A stretch of DNA of 64,000 nucleotides from Microtetraspora glauca (GCA_000721275.1 JOFO01000031.1:6770-70769); one strand, 5' to 3'. Positions 1 to 9,763 are shown, counted from the stretch's first letter. Made by a program: numbers and translations. The notes: generated by a model not told the origin, from the letters alone.

Positions 1-820
1 TCTTCCGGCCGAGAAGTTCGACCCGGCCGGCCGTGCGGATGGTCTTCCGGCCGTCGCGCGGGGCGATCGGGGCGGCGTCCGTACGGGTGAGGGCGCCGGC
101 CTTCTCGAAGGCGCGGCGGACCTGGCGTACCACCGTGGCGTGGTCGACGTTGCCCGCGGCGGCGACGACCAGGTGGGTCGGGTCGTAGTGCTTCTTGTAG
201 AAGCGGGCGATCTGGCCGCGGGAGAGCGCGTTGATCGTGTCGACGGTGCCGAGGACCGGGCGGCCCAGCGGGGTGTCGCCGAACATGGTCTGCGCGAACA
301 GGTCGTGCACCACGTCACCCGGGTCGTCCTCGGTCATCGCGATCTCCTCCAGGATGACGCCGCGTTCGGCGTCCACGTCGGAGTCGAGGATGAGCGAGCC
401 CGTGAGCATGTCGCAGACGACGTCGATCGCCAGCGGCAGGTCGGTGTCGAGGACCCGGGCGTAGTAGCAGGTGTACTCCTTCGCCGTGAAGGCGTTCATC
501 TCGCCGCCGACCGCGTCGATCGCGGAGGAGATGTCGAGGGCGGACCGCTGGGCGGTGCCCTTGAAGAGGAGGTGCTCCAGGTAGTGGGTGGCGCCGTTGA
601 GCGCCGGGGTCTCGTCGCGGGAGCCGACGTGGGCCCAGATGCCGAAGGTCGCGGAGCGTACCGAGGGAAGGGTCTCGGTGACGATCCTCAGGCCGCCGGG
701 GAGGGTCGTGCGGCGGACGGTGCCGATGCCGTCCTTGCCCGGGAGAAGCGTTTGGGTACGGGCGACGGCCCGCCCCTCGGAGGAGGGGCGGGCCGTCGTC
801 GCGGAACTACGGGACGTCAC
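1..820 (-). CDS. M16 family zinc metallopeptidase, 3' end outside window
   Basis: Probable processing protease of the insulinase/pitrilysin (M16) family. I translated about 273 N-terminal codons. The inverted zinc motif HYLEH is at residues 79-83 (His79, Glu82, His83), and an ILEEI segment near residue 159 supplies the expected distal Glu ligand. The domain continues past the left window edge. The chosen start is the GTG at 820-818, which overlaps the pnp stop (GTGA), so translation is probably coupled to pnp. The first 20 residues are Ser/Thr/Arg-rich and are encoded over a perfect 16-bp inverted repeat, so a start after that hairpin is conceivable. The order rpsO-pnp-M16 is usual in streptomycetes. 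Substrate is unknown. Confidence 0.9.
   Translation of the reverse strand, partial: MTSRSSATTARPSSEGRAVARTQTLLPGKDGIGTVRRTTLPGGLRIVTETLPSVRSATFGIWAHVGSRDETPALNGATHYLEHLLFKGTAQRSALDISSAIDAVGGEMNAFTAKEYTCYYARVLDTDLPLAIDVVCDMLTGSLILDSDVDAERGVILEEIAMTEDDPGDVVHDLFAQTMFGDTPLGRPVLGTVDTINALSRGQIARFYKKHYDPTHLVVAAAGNVDHATVVRQVRRAFEKAGALTRTDAAPIAPRDGRKTIRTAGRVELLGRK
763..798 (-). terminator. Perfect 16-bp inverted repeat just inside the M16 gene
   Basis: Arms 763-778 and 783-798 pair without mismatch around a 4-base loop (779-782). The hairpin begins 22 bases after the M16 GTG and 18 bases past the pnp stop. It is G+C rich and no T-run follows. It could be the pnp 3' stabiliser or terminator lying inside the next gene, or an attenuator. 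Confidence 0.6.
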
Positions 821-3027
821 GAGGAGGCGTCGTCCTTCTGCTCGTCCTCGCCCTCGATCACGGGGATCAGGGAGAGCTTGCCGCGCTGGTCGATCTCGGC
901 GATCTCGACCTGGACCTTGGAGCCGATCGCGAGCACGTCCTCGACGTTCTCCACGCGCTTGCCGCCGGCGAGCTTGCGGATCTGCGAGATGTGCAGCAGG
1001 CCGTCCTTGCCCGGGAGCAGGGAGACGAAGGCACCGAAGGTGGTGGTCTTGACGACCGTGCCCAGGTAGCGCTCGCCGACCTCCGGCATGGTCGGGTTGG
1101 CGATGCCGTTGATCGTGGCGCGGGCGGCCTCGGCGGCCGGGCCGTCGGCGGCACCGATGTAGATGGTGCCGTCGTCCTCGATCGTGATCTCGGCGCCGGT
1201 GTCCTCCTGGATCTGGTTGATCATCTTGCCCTTGGGGCCGATGACCTCGCCGATCTTGTCCACGGGGATCTTGACGGTGATGATCCGCGGGGCGTTGGGG
1301 GACATCTCGTCCGGGGTGTCGATCGCTTCCATCATCACGTCGAGGATGTGGAGGCGGGCGTCGCGGGCCTGCTTGAGGGCCGCGGCCAGGACGGAGGCCG
1401 GGATGCCGTCCAGCTTGGTGTCGAGCTGGAGGGCGGTGACGAACTCCTTGGTGCCGGCGACCTTGAAGTCCATGTCGCCGAAGGCGTCCTCCGCACCGAG
1501 GATGTCGGTGAGGGCGACGTAGTGCGTCTCGCCGTTGATCTCCTGGGAGATCAGGCCCATGGCGATGCCGGCGACGGGGGCCTTGAGCGGCACACCGGCG
1601 TTCAGCAGCGACATGGTGGAGGCGCAGACGGAACCCATGGACGTCGAGCCGTTGGAGCCGAGGGCCTCGGACACCTGGCGGATTGCGTAGGGGAACTCCT
1701 CGCGGGACGGCAGGACCGGGAGGATGGCCCGCTCGGCGAGGGCGCCGTGGCCGATCTCGCGGCGCTTCGGGGAACCGACGCGGCCGGTCTCACCGACGGA
1801 GTACGGCGGGAAGTTGTAGTTGTGCATGTACCGCTTGCGGGTCACCGGGGAGAGGGTGTCCAGCTGCTGCTCCATGCGGAGCATGTTGAGGGTGGTGACG
1901 CCCAGGATCTGGGTCTCGCCACGCTCGAACAGGGCGGAGCCGTGCACGCGCGGGATGGCCTCGACCTCGGCGGCGAGCGTACGGATGTCCGTGACGCCGC
2001 GGCCGTCGATGCGGACCTTGTCCTTGATGACGCGCTCGCGGACCAGGGCCTTGGTCAGGGAGCGGTACGCGGCGGAGATCTCCTTCTCGCGGCCCTCGAA
2101 GGCCGGGAGGAGCTTCTCGGCGGCGATCTCCTTGACGCGGTCCAGCTCGGCCTCGCGCTCCTGCTTGCCGGCGATGGTCAGCGCCTGCGCCAGCTCGGAG
2201 CGGACGGCGTCGTCGAGGGCGGCGTACACGTCGTCCTGGTAGTCCAGGAAGATCGGGAACTCGGCCTCGGGCTTGGCGGCCTTGGCCGCCAGGTCCGACT
2301 GGGCCTTGCACAGGACCTTGATGAACGGCTTCGCGGCCTCCAGGCCGGCGGCGACGACCTCCTCGGTCGGCGCCTCGGCGCCGTCCTTGACGAGGGCGAT
2401 GGTCTTCTCGGTGGCCTCGGCCTCGACCATCATGATCGCGACGTCGCCGTCCTCCAGGACACGGCCGGCGACGACCATGTCGAAGACGGCGTCCTCGAGC
2501 TCGGTGTGGGTCGGGAAGGCGACCCACTGGCCCTTGATCAGCGCGACGCGGACGCCGCCGATCGGGCCGGAGAAGGGCAGGCCGGCCAGCTGGGTGGACG
2601 CGGACGCGGCGTTGATCGCGACGACGTCGTACAGGTGGTCGGGGTTGAGCGCCATGATCGTGGCGACGACCTGGATCTCGTTGCGCAGGCCCTTCTTGAA
2701 GGACGGGCGCAGCGGGCGGTCGATCAGGCGGCAGGTGAGGATGGCGTCCTCGGAGGGGCGGCCCTCGCGGCGGAAGAAGGAGCCGGGGATCTTGCCGGCC
2801 GCGTACATCCGCTCCTCGACGTCCACCGTGAGGGGGAAGAAGTCGAGCTGGTCCTTGGGACGCTTGGAGGCGGAGGTCGCCGAAAGCACCATCGTGTCGT
2901 CGTCGAGGTAGGCGACGGCGGAGCCGGCGGCCTGTCGGGCGAGACGGCCCGTCTCGAAGCGGATGGTGCGGGTGCCGAAGGTTCCGTTGTCGATGACGGC
3001 CTCGGCGTAGTGGGTCTCGTTCTCCAC
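817..3027 (-). CDS. pnp: Polynucleotide phosphorylase / guanosine pentaphosphate synthetase
   Basis: 3'-5' phosphorolytic exoribonuclease that in streptomycetes also adds 3' tails and was described as GpsI. The 736-aa protein has the full family layout: first RNase PH domain at about 10-225, helical linker, second RNase PH domain at about 330-560, a KH domain with the GPKG loop near residue 596, and an S1 domain from about 655 to the acidic tail ([12 protein letters not shown]). The start is the GTG at 3027-3025, preceded by AGGAG nine bases upstream. It lies downstream of rpsO, as in most bacteria, and its stop overlaps the M16 protease start. The 273-base rpsO-pnp gap is hairpin-rich and is the likely site of autoregulation. 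Confidence 0.98.
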   Translation of the reverse strand: MENETHYAEAVIDNGTFGTRTIRFETGRLARQAAGSAVAYLDDDTMVLSATSASKRPKDQLDFFPLTVDVEERMYAAGKIPGSFFRREGRPSEDAILTCRLIDRPLRPSFKKGLRNEIQVVATIMALNPDHLYDVVAINAASASTQLAGLPFSGPIGGVRVALIKGQWVAFPTHTELEDAVFDMVVAGRVLEDGDVAIMMVEAEATEKTIALVKDGAEAPTEEVVAAGLEAAKPFIKVLCKAQSDLAAKAAKPEAEFPIFLDYQDDVYAALDDAVRSELAQALTIAGKQEREAELDRVKEIAAEKLLPAFEGREKEISAAYRSLTKALVRERVIKDKVRIDGRGVTDIRTLAAEVEAIPRVHGSALFERGETQILGVTTLNMLRMEQQLDTLSPVTRKRYMHNYNFPPYSVGETGRVGSPKRREIGHGALAERAILPVLPSREEFPYAIRQVSEALGSNGSTSMGSVCASTMSLLNAGVPLKAPVAGIAMGLISQEINGETHYVALTDILGAEDAFGDMDFKVAGTKEFVTALQLDTKLDGIPASVLAAALKQARDARLHILDVMMEAIDTPDEMSPNAPRIITVKIPVDKIGEVIGPKGKMINQIQEDTGAEITIEDDGTIYIGAADGPAAEAARATINGIANPTMPEVGERYLGTVVKTTTFGAFVSLLPGKDGLLHISQIRKLAGGKRVENVEDVLAIGSKVQVEIAEIDQRGKLSLIPVIEGEDEQKDDASS

Positions 3028-3114
3028 TATGGGTTTCTCCTACGTTCGTCTTTGGTCCGCGCGCCCGTGTGGCGCGGGACGGGTGCGGGAGAAGCACTGA
3101 TGTGGCGGGCCGGT

Positions 3115-3126
3115 CTTCGATCGAAG
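3115..3126. repeat. 12-bp perfect palindrome in rpsO-pnp gap
   Basis: CTTCGATCGAAG, followed at 3129-3144 by two CCCGGG motifs six bases apart that can also pair. The heptamer GAAGCAC occurs at 3091-3097 and again at 3124-3130. These structures lie in the untranslated leader of pnp. Streptomyces pnp mRNA is known to be processed in this gap by RNase III, so a processing or autoregulatory hairpin is plausible, but that is inference. Confidence 0.4.
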
Positions 3127-3254
3127 CACCCGGGGACGATGCCCGGGGGCCACTACCGAGGACCGGCGGCGTGCCGGCTGCTTCTCGCGCGGTTCTGCGC
3201 GTGGCGTTCTGCGACCAGAGTAATTGCCGGTCGGTACTTCGCGCACGTACAGCA

Positions 3255-3291
3255 AAGGGAGCGGCCCCCTGAAAGTGGGAACCGCTCCCTT
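3255..3291 (-). terminator. Terminator after rpsO
   Basis: Ten-base arms AAGGGAGCGG (3255-3264) and CCGCTCCCTT (3282-3291) face each other just past the rpsO stop. Read on the minus strand, the second arm ends in a short T-run. Partial read-through into pnp is expected from the family's operon structure. Confidence 0.75.
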
Positions 3292-3300
3292 CACGGCGTC

Positions 3301-3588
3301 TTACTTGGCGCCGGCCGCACCACGGCGGATGCCGAGACGGTCGACCAGCGTACGGAAGCGCTGGATGTCCTTCTTGGCCAGGTACTGCAGCAGGCGGCGG
3401 CGCTGGCCCACCAGGATGAGCAGACCACGACGGGAGTGGTGGTCGTGCTTGTGGGTCTTGAGGTGCTCGGTCAGGTCCGAGATGCGGCGGGACAGCATCG
3501 CGACCTGGACCTCGGGGGAGCCGGTGTCGCCCTCCTTGGTGCCGAACTCGGCCATGATCTGCTTCTTGACGGCGGCGTCGAGAGCCAC
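3301..3588 (-). CDS. rpsO: 30S ribosomal protein S15
   Basis: Primary 16S rRNA-binding protein of the small subunit platform. The 95-aa product matches S15 along its whole length, including GDTGSPEVQ, the [12 protein letters not shown] segment and LLQYL near the end. The start is the GTG at 3588-3586 because GAGGAG lies six bases upstream. A longer in-frame reading from 3615 would add about nine residues not expected in S15. It is followed by a terminator and then pnp. The 189 bases upstream (3589-3777), shared with the end of eccD, must hold its promoter, but I could not pick a convincing -35/-10 pair. Confidence 0.97.
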   Translation of the reverse strand: MALDAAVKKQIMAEFGTKEGDTGSPEVQVAMLSRRISDLTEHLKTHKHDHHSRRGLLILVGQRRRLLQYLAKKDIQRFRTLVDRLGIRRGAAGAK

Positions 3589-3777
3589 GCGGTTCTCCTC
3601 AGGTTTCGTGCCCACGAGTGCCCCTGGTCTTCTTCTCAGGGGAGCTTCCGTGACTCGGGAGCGGGGTCCGCTGGGCGCTGCGCCCGGAGGCGGCCGATGC
3701 GGGGCATCGGCGGGGTGCTGCTGGTGTGCTTCCGGGAGCGCTTACACAAACGGCCGTCACACAGCGTACCAGGCGGT

Positions 3778-5283
3778 TCAGGACGTGAGCGCCCGGATGG
3801 AGTGGTAGACGTCGAAGACCGCGAGGCAGAGCGGCAGCAGCGTGAGCAGCACGAAGGTCTCGGCGATCTCCAGGAAGCGGCCCCAGAAGGGGGTCACGCC
3901 CTTGCGCGGGACGATCAGGCCGATGGCGGTGAGCAGCGCGGCGACGGCCGCGATGGCGGCGGAGAGCCAGACGGTACGGATGTCGAGGGCCGTGCCGTCG
4001 CCCTTCAGGGCCTCCAGGAGGAGCTCGGTCGGCGGGTTCAGGGCGAGGCCGAGGCCGAGCAGGACCAGGGAGCCGAGGCCGGCGGCGAGGGCGCAGCCGA
4101 CCTGCGCGGTGTAGCGGAAGAGGTGGGCGCGCATCAGCATGGCGATGCCGGTGGCGAGGGCGAGGAGCTGGCCCCACACGGTGTCGGAGAAGCCGAGGAC
4201 GGCGGCGGAGCCGACGGCGACGAGGGCGCAGCCGCCGACGAGGCCGACGAGGAGTTCGTGGCCGCGGCGGGCCTGGGCGGCGATCCGGGCGGCGTCGACG
4301 GGGCCCTGGGCCTCGGTCTCGGAGCCGTATCCGCCGAGGCTGGTCCGGGGCGGTTCGAAGCCGATGGGGAGGCGGGCGAAGCGGGTGGAGAGGCCCGGCA
4401 GGAAGGCGAGCGCGCCGACCGCGAGGGGGGCGCAGACGGCGGCGGTCTCGGCGGGGGTGAGCGTGGTGAGGATGGCGGTGAAGGCGACGAGCACGCCGAT
4501 GCCGGAGGCGACGGAGAAGGCGACGAAGGGGCTGTCCCCGCCGGGCGAGACGATCGTGAGGATCACGGCGCAGACGAGGACGGCGGTGCAGGCGAGCAGG
4601 AACTGGAGCTTGCCGATGCCCTGGCCGTCGGCGAGGGCGAGCAGGCCGGAGCCGGCGACGGCGGCGTTGGCGAGCGCGCCGGTGCCGAGGGCGACGGCGG
4701 AGCCGCGGTCGTCGTAGACGCGGGCGCGGACAGCGGCGAGCGCGAGGAGCAGGACGGCGGTGACGCCGGCCAGGATGCCGGGCAGGCCGTGCATGTCGTG
4801 GCGGGGGTCGGCCGTCCACAGGACGAAGGCGAGGAGGACGAGGAGGGTCGCCCCGCCGAAGAGGCCGGCGCCGCGCATCAGGGCGTCGGTCCACAGGGTG
4901 CGGTCCTTGGCGACGGCGGAGGCGACCGCGTCGGAGACGTCGTCGAAGACGGCCGGGGGCAGCGACTCGGCGAAGGGGCGCAGGGACAGCAGTTCGCCGT
5001 CGAGGATGCGCTGGGCGGCCAGGGAGCGGCTGCCGTCGAGGACGGTGCCGTCGCGGCGGACCAGGTGGTAGCCGACGGGGGCGCCGGGTGCCGGGGTCTG
5101 GCCGGAGAGGCGGAGCACCTCCGGGTAGAGGTCGGCGAGGGCGACGTCCTCGGGCAGGGCGACGTCGACGCGGCCGTCGGGTGCGACGACGGTGATCCGG
5201 CAGAAGCCGGTGCCGCCGTGGAACACGGTGGTGGGAGCCGACTGGCCGGCTCCGCCGGCCGTGGCTGGGGCCGTCATACTCAC
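3778..5283 (-). CDS. eccD: Type VII secretion integral membrane protein EccD
   Basis: Polytopic core subunit that forms most of the membrane part of an ESX-type machine. About 501 aa. Residues roughly 25-110 form a ubiquitin-like (YukD) domain containing the CRITVVAPDGRVDVALPED strand. The rest is about eleven hydrophobic membrane segments ending in IRALTS. Two starts are possible, GTG at 5283 and ATG at 5277 (MTAPATAGG). GGGGAA precedes the first and AGG is five bases before the second, so the choice is open. It is transcribed away from eccC across a 424-base repeat-bearing gap. The downstream neighbour rpsO is unrelated. Confidence 0.93.
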   Translation of the reverse strand: MSMTAPATAGGAGQSAPTTVFHGGTGFCRITVVAPDGRVDVALPEDVALADLYPEVLRLSGQTPAPGAPVGYHLVRRDGTVLDGSRSLAAQRILDGELLSLRPFAESLPPAVFDDVSDAVASAVAKDRTLWTDALMRGAGLFGGATLLVLLAFVLWTADPRHDMHGLPGILAGVTAVLLLALAAVRARVYDDRGSAVALGTGALANAAVAGSGLLALADGQGIGKLQFLLACTAVLVCAVILTIVSPGGDSPFVAFSVASGIGVLVAFTAILTTLTPAETAAVCAPLAVGALAFLPGLSTRFARLPIGFEPPRTSLGGYGSETEAQGPVDAARIAAQARRGHELLVGLVGGCALVAVGSAAVLGFSDTVWGQLLALATGIAMLMRAHLFRYTAQVGCALAAGLGSLVLLGLGLALNPPTELLLEALKGDGTALDIRTVWLSAAIAAVAALLTAIGLIVPRKGVTPFWGRFLEIAETFVLLTLLPLCLAVFDVYHSIRALTS

Positions 5284-5707
5284 CTGCTGCTTCCCCTCGT
5301 GGTGATCCTGGTGGTCCGGGCGGCGGGTCCGGCCGACGGGTCCTGCCGACGGGTCCTGTCGGCGGGTCCTACCGACCGGTCCTGCCGACGGGCTGTCGGC
5401 GGGACCTGCCGCGGTCCGCGGCCGGCCCGGCCCGGTCCGCGGACCTGTCCGGGCCGGCTCGTGGGCCTGTCCGGACCGGCTGGTGGGCCTGTCCGGACAG
5501 GCTCGTGGACCGTCGCCGCCGGGCCGCGGACATTGCGCTCCGAATGACCCGATTTTTGCGATAGTTCATGGCCACGCAAATATTTCGGGCCACCCTACCG
5601 CCCACCCGCGACCCCGCACCAAAGTAGGATCCCTCCCCGCGGATGGATCCCGTCGCCACGGGGGCGTCTGGAGGAACTTTCCGTCCGGCAACGGAAATTG
5701 GTGAGCT
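5284..5707. other. Divergent eccD/eccC intergenic region with two kinds of tandem repeats
   Basis: No gene is seen in these 424 bases. The left part (about 5323-5409) is a degenerate array of GGGTCCTGCCGAC-like units. The middle (5444-5509) holds three head-to-tail 22-base units. The right part (about 5540-5610) is far more A+T rich than its surroundings and is the likeliest place for the divergent promoters. No clear consensus promoter was found. The eccC start lacks a strong ribosome binding site. Confidence 0.7.
5444..5509. repeat. Three 22-bp tandem repeats upstream of eccD and eccC
   Basis: Units at 5444-5465, 5466-5487 and 5488-5509 share the pattern CCTGTCCGG-C-GGCT-GTGG. The third contains the perfect palindrome CTGTCCGGACAG (5489-5500), and the first two are imperfect versions of it. 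The spacing is two helical turns, so a dimeric regulator could bind all three on the same DNA face. Confidence 0.7.
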
Positions 5708-8700
5708 GTGAGCCAGATCGTCGTCAAGCGTCCACCGCGGGCTCTGCCGTCCGAAGTGCCTGACGAGCAGGTGCAGTTGCAACCTCCGCCGGAACTGCCC
5801 CGGGGGCAGCAGGAGGGTGCCCTGATGCAGCTCCTGCCGATGCTCGGCATGGGCGGTTCGGTCGTCTTCTTCTTCATGACGCCGAACCCGATCATGCGGA
5901 TCATGGGCATGGTGATGATCGCCTCGACGGTGGCCATGGCGATCGCGATGCTGGTCCGTTACCGGCGGGGTACCCAGGGGCAGCTCGCCGACCTGCGGCG
6001 CGACTACCTCAAGTACCTGACCCAGACGCGCCGCGCGGTGCTGCGGACGGCGCACCTCCAGCGGGACGCGCAGTTCTACCTGCACCCGTCGCCGGAGCAG
6101 CTGTGGGCGCTGGTCGCCGAGGGCAGCCGGATCTGGGAGCGGCGGATCGGGGACGCCGACTTCGGGCAGGTCCGGGTCGGTCTGGGCAGCCAGCAGCTCG
6201 CGACCCCGCTGATCGCCCCCGAGACGGCGCCGGTCGACGAGCTGGAGCCGCTGACGGCGGGGGCGATGCGGCAGTTCCTGACCGCGCACGGCACCGTGGA
6301 CGGGCTGCCGATGGCGGTGTCGCTGCGGGCCTTCTACCACCTGACGGTGAGCGGGGACACCGAGGCGGCCCGTTCGACGACCCGCGCCATGGTGGGGTCG
6401 CTGGCGTCCCTGCACTCCCCCGAGGACCTGGTCATCGTGGTCGCCACGGACGACGGCGCCGCCCCGGCGTGGGAGTGGGCGAAGTGGCTGCCGCACGTGC
6501 AGGCGCCGGGCCCGGGCGACGGCGCGGGCAGCCGGCGGCTGATCACGACGGACGCGCGGGAGCTGGAGGACCTGGTGGCCGGCCGGCTGGAGGGCCGGCC
6601 GCGTTTCCAGGGGCCGAACCATCCGCTGCTGGACTTCCCGCACCTGGTCGTGGTGCTCGACGGGCAGTCGATCCCGCAGACGTCGGCGCTGGCCTCGCCG
6701 GAGGGCATCCAGGGCGTCACCGTGATCGAGGTCGTGCACGGCCGGGGCGCCGGTGTCCGCGGCGACCTGTCGGTGGTCGTGGAGGGCGGCGCGCTGCGGC
6801 TGGAGTCGGGGCACGGGCACGTGTACGACGGCACCCCGGACGCGCTGAGCCTGGACGCGGCGGAGGCGCTGGCCCGGCAGCTGGCGCCGCTGCGGGTGGG
6901 GAGCGGTTCCGACGACGACGAGCCGCTGCTCGCGAACCTGGACTTCACCGACCTGCTGAACCTCGGCGACGCGGCCTCGATCGACGTGAGCCGCACCTGG
7001 CGGCCCCGGTCGCGGTCGGAGCGGCTGCGGGTGCCGATCGGCGTCGGCGAGGACGGCGTCCCGGTGATGCTGGACCTCAAGGAGGCGGCGCAGGAGGGCA
7101 TGGGCCCGCACGGCCTGTGCGTCGGCGCCACCGGTTCCGGAAAGTCGGAGCTGCTGCGCACGCTGGTCCTCGGCCTGGCGGTGACGCACTCCTCGGAGAC
7201 GCTGAACTTCGTCCTCGCGGACTTCAAGGGCGGCGCCACCTTCGCGGGCATGTCGCAGATGCCGCACGTGGCCGCGGTGATCACCAACCTGGCGGACGAC
7301 CTGACGCTGGTGGACCGCATGGGCGACTCCATCCGCGGCGAGCTGAACCGCCGCCAGGAGATGCTGCGCGACGCGGGCAACTACGCGAACATCCACGACT
7401 ACGAGAAGGCGCGCGCGGCCGGCGCGCCGCTCCAGCCGATCCCGTCGCTGGTCCTCGTCATCGACGAGTTCTCCGAGCTGCTGACGGCGATGCCGGACTT
7501 CATCGAGATGTTCGTGCAGATCGGCCGCATCGGCCGGTCGCTCGGCGTGCACCTGCTGCTGGCCTCGCAGCGCCTGGAGGAGGGCCGGCTGCGCGGCCTG
7601 GAGACGTACCTGTCGTACCGGATCGGTCTGCGGACCTTCTCGGCGGCGGAGTCCCGGGCGGCGATCGGCGTGCCCGACGCGTACTCGCTGCCGAACGTGC
7701 CGGGCTCCGGCTACCTCAAGTACGGCACCGACGAGATGGTGCGGTTCAAGGCCGCGTACGTCTCCGGCACGTACCGCGCGAACCAGCACGCGGCGGCGCC
7801 GGGCGGGCCGCTGCCGGTGGACCGGCGGCCGGTGCCGTTCACGGCGGCCCCGGTGCCGGTGCGCTATCTGGAGCCGGCCGAGCAGGCGCGGGTGCCGGAG
7901 GCCCGGGAGGCCGAGGACGACGCGCTGGCCGACTCGGTGCTGGACGTGATCGTGCGCCGGCTGGAGGGGCGCGGCGTCGAGGCGCACCAGGTGTGGCTGC
8001 CGCCGCTGGACAACCCGCCGGCGCTGGACTCGCTGCTGCCGGGGCTCGCGGGCGTGGAGGGCCGGGGGCTGACGCAGCCCGGTTACGAGGCGGCGGGCCG
8101 GCTCGTCGTCCCGCTGGGCGTGGTGGACAAGCCGTACGAGCAGCGCCGCGACACGCTCTACCGGGACTTCTCCGGCGCGGCCGGCCACATGCAGATCATC
8201 GGCGGTCCGCAGTCCGGCAAGTCGACGCTGCTGCGGACGCTGATCTCGGCGTTCGCGCTCACCCACACCCCGCACGAGGTGCAGTTCTACGGCCTCGACT
8301 TCGGTGGCGGCGGCATGGCGTCGGTGGCGGGGCTGCCGCACGTCGGCGGGGTGGCGTCCCGGCTCGACCCCGAACGGGTCCGGCGCACGGTCGCCGAGGT
8401 GTACGGCATCCTGTCGCGGCGCGAGGAGTACTTCCGCTCCGCCGGCATCGACTCGATCGGCACCTTCCGGCGGCTGCGGGCCCGCGGCGACGTCTCCGTG
8501 GCGGACCAGCCGTGGGGCGACGTCTTCCTGGTGATCGACGGCTGGGGCAACTTCCGCACCGAGTACGAGGGGCTGGAGCCGGCCGTCGTCGACATCGCGG
8601 CCCGCGGTCTGGGCTACGGCATCCACGTGGTCATCACCGCGTCGCGCTCGATGGAGGTCCGGGCCAACCTCAAGGACCACCTGATGAACCGGCTGGAGCT

Positions 8701-9673
8701 GCGGCTGGGCGACGCGATGGACTCCGAGCTGGACCGCAAGATCGCCGCGAACGTGCCGACCGGCGTCCCCGGCCGCGGCCTCACGCCGGAGAAGCTGCAC
8801 TTCATGGCGGCCGTCCCGCGCATCGACGGCATCAGCTCCGACAGCGACCTCGCCGAGGCGACGGCCGCGATGACGCAGGAGGTCACCCGGCACTGGACGG
8901 CGCCGGGTGCGCCGCAGGTGCGGCTGCTGCCGCGCGAGCTGGACGCGCACGCGCTGCCGGCGGGCTACGCGGAGCCGCAGCGGGGCGTGGCGTTCGCCAT
9001 CGACGAGAACAACCTGGAGCCGGTCTTCGTCGACTTCGACCGCGACCCGTTCTTCCTCGTCTTCGGCGAGAGCGAGTCCGGCAAGTCGAACCTGCTGCGT
9101 CTGATGATCAAGCAGATCTCGGAGCGGTACGACGGGGCCGCGGCGAAGTTCTTCGTGATCGACAACCGGCGCGCGCTGCTGGACGTGACGCCGGCGACCC
9201 ACCTCGCCGAGTACGTGCCCATGTCCAACAACATGGAGCACCACGTCGACGCCCTCGCCGATCTGATGCGCCGCCGCTCGCCGTCCGCGGACGTCACGGC
9301 CCAGCAGCTGCGCGACCGCAGCTGGTGGACGGGGCCGGACCTTTTCGTGGTCGTCGACGACTACGACCTGGTGTCCACGTCGAGCGGCAACCCGCTGGCG
9401 AAGCTGACGGAACTGCTGCCGTTCGCGCGGGACGTCGGCGTCCGCTTCATCATCGCCCGCAGCGCGGCGGGCGCCAGCCGCGCGGCGTACGAGTCCTTCA
9501 TGCAGCGCATGATGGAACTCGGTGCCCAGGGCCTGCTCCTGTCCGGCGACCCCCAGGAGGGCGACATCCTCGGCGGCGTCCGCATGCGCCCCATGCCCCC
9601 GGGCCGCGGCATCTTCGTGTCCCGCCAGCGCGGGAACCCGCTGGTGCAGACGGGGCGGATGGCGGAGCTGTAG
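5708..9673 (+). CDS. eccC: Type VII secretion ATPase EccC (fused EccCa/EccCb)
   Basis: Motor and substrate receptor of the ESX-type secretion machine, an FtsK/SpoIIIE-family protein. 1321 aa in one chain. Two membrane helices lie at about residues 45-78. Three P-loop ATPase domains follow with Walker A motifs GATGSGKS (473-480), GGPQSGKS (832-839) and GESESGKS (1120-1127). The Walker B pair is complete in domain 1 (Asp586-Glu587) but is Asp944-Gly945 in domain 2 and Asp1217-Asp1218 in domain 3. In characterised EccC proteins the first domain carries the essential hydrolysis and the last binds the cargo signal. The start is the GTG at 5708, with only a weak ribosome binding site. Confidence 0.97.
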   Translation: MSQIVVKRPPRALPSEVPDEQVQLQPPPELPRGQQEGALMQLLPMLGMGGSVVFFFMTPNPIMRIMGMVMIASTVAMAIAMLVRYRRGTQGQLADLRRDYLKYLTQTRRAVLRTAHLQRDAQFYLHPSPEQLWALVAEGSRIWERRIGDADFGQVRVGLGSQQLATPLIAPETAPVDELEPLTAGAMRQFLTAHGTVDGLPMAVSLRAFYHLTVSGDTEAARSTTRAMVGSLASLHSPEDLVIVVATDDGAAPAWEWAKWLPHVQAPGPGDGAGSRRLITTDARELEDLVAGRLEGRPRFQGPNHPLLDFPHLVVVLDGQSIPQTSALASPEGIQGVTVIEVVHGRGAGVRGDLSVVVEGGALRLESGHGHVYDGTPDALSLDAAEALARQLAPLRVGSGSDDDEPLLANLDFTDLLNLGDAASIDVSRTWRPRSRSERLRVPIGVGEDGVPVMLDLKEAAQEGMGPHGLCVGATGSGKSELLRTLVLGLAVTHSSETLNFVLADFKGGATFAGMSQMPHVAAVITNLADDLTLVDRMGDSIRGELNRRQEMLRDAGNYANIHDYEKARAAGAPLQPIPSLVLVIDEFSELLTAMPDFIEMFVQIGRIGRSLGVHLLLASQRLEEGRLRGLETYLSYRIGLRTFSAAESRAAIGVPDAYSLPNVPGSGYLKYGTDEMVRFKAAYVSGTYRANQHAAAPGGPLPVDRRPVPFTAAPVPVRYLEPAEQARVPEAREAEDDALADSVLDVIVRRLEGRGVEAHQVWLPPLDNPPALDSLLPGLAGVEGRGLTQPGYEAAGRLVVPLGVVDKPYEQRRDTLYRDFSGAAGHMQIIGGPQSGKSTLLRTLISAFALTHTPHEVQFYGLDFGGGGMASVAGLPHVGGVASRLDPERVRRTVAEVYGILSRREEYFRSAGIDSIGTFRRLRARGDVSVADQPWGDVFLVIDGWGNFRTEYEGLEPAVVDIAARGLGYGIHVVITASRSMEVRANLKDHLMNRLELRLGDAMDSELDRKIAANVPTGVPGRGLTPEKLHFMAAVPRIDGISSDSDLAEATAAMTQEVTRHWTAPGAPQVRLLPRELDAHALPAGYAEPQRGVAFAIDENNLEPVFVDFDRDPFFLVFGESESGKSNLLRLMIKQISERYDGAAAKFFVIDNRRALLDVTPATHLAEYVPMSNNMEHHVDALADLMRRRSPSADVTAQQLRDRSWWTGPDLFVVVDDYDLVSTSSGNPLAKLTELLPFARDVGVRFIIARSAAGASRAAYESFMQRMMELGAQGLLLSGDPQEGDILGGVRMRPMPPGRGIFVSRQRGNPLVQTGRMAEL

Positions 9674-9683
9674 GCGAGGTGCG

Positions 9684-9718
9684 GGGGGCGGGACGGCACG
9701 TGGCCGGCTCCCGCCCCC
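9684..9718. terminator. Terminator between convergent eccC and lipoprotein gene
   Basis: Ten-base perfect arms GGGGGCGGGA (9684-9693) and TCCCGCCCCC (9709-9718) with a 15-base loop, 11 bases past the eccC stop. It is placed to serve both converging genes. Confidence 0.65.
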
Positions 9719-9763
9719 TCCGCCCCCGCCTCTCCCAGCGCCGTGCCGGTGGGCGGCGGAAGG

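Noticed and set aside
991..5547. Very long open frame on the plus strand across pnp, rpsO and eccD
   Set aside because: It is antisense to three well-supported genes, is low-complexity Gly/Asp/Val-rich, and reflects the codon bias of G+C-rich DNA.
5369..9244. Long minus-strand open frame opposite eccC
   Set aside because: The product is Arg/His/Val-rich shadow sequence with no domain, and eccC on the other strand has full family motifs.
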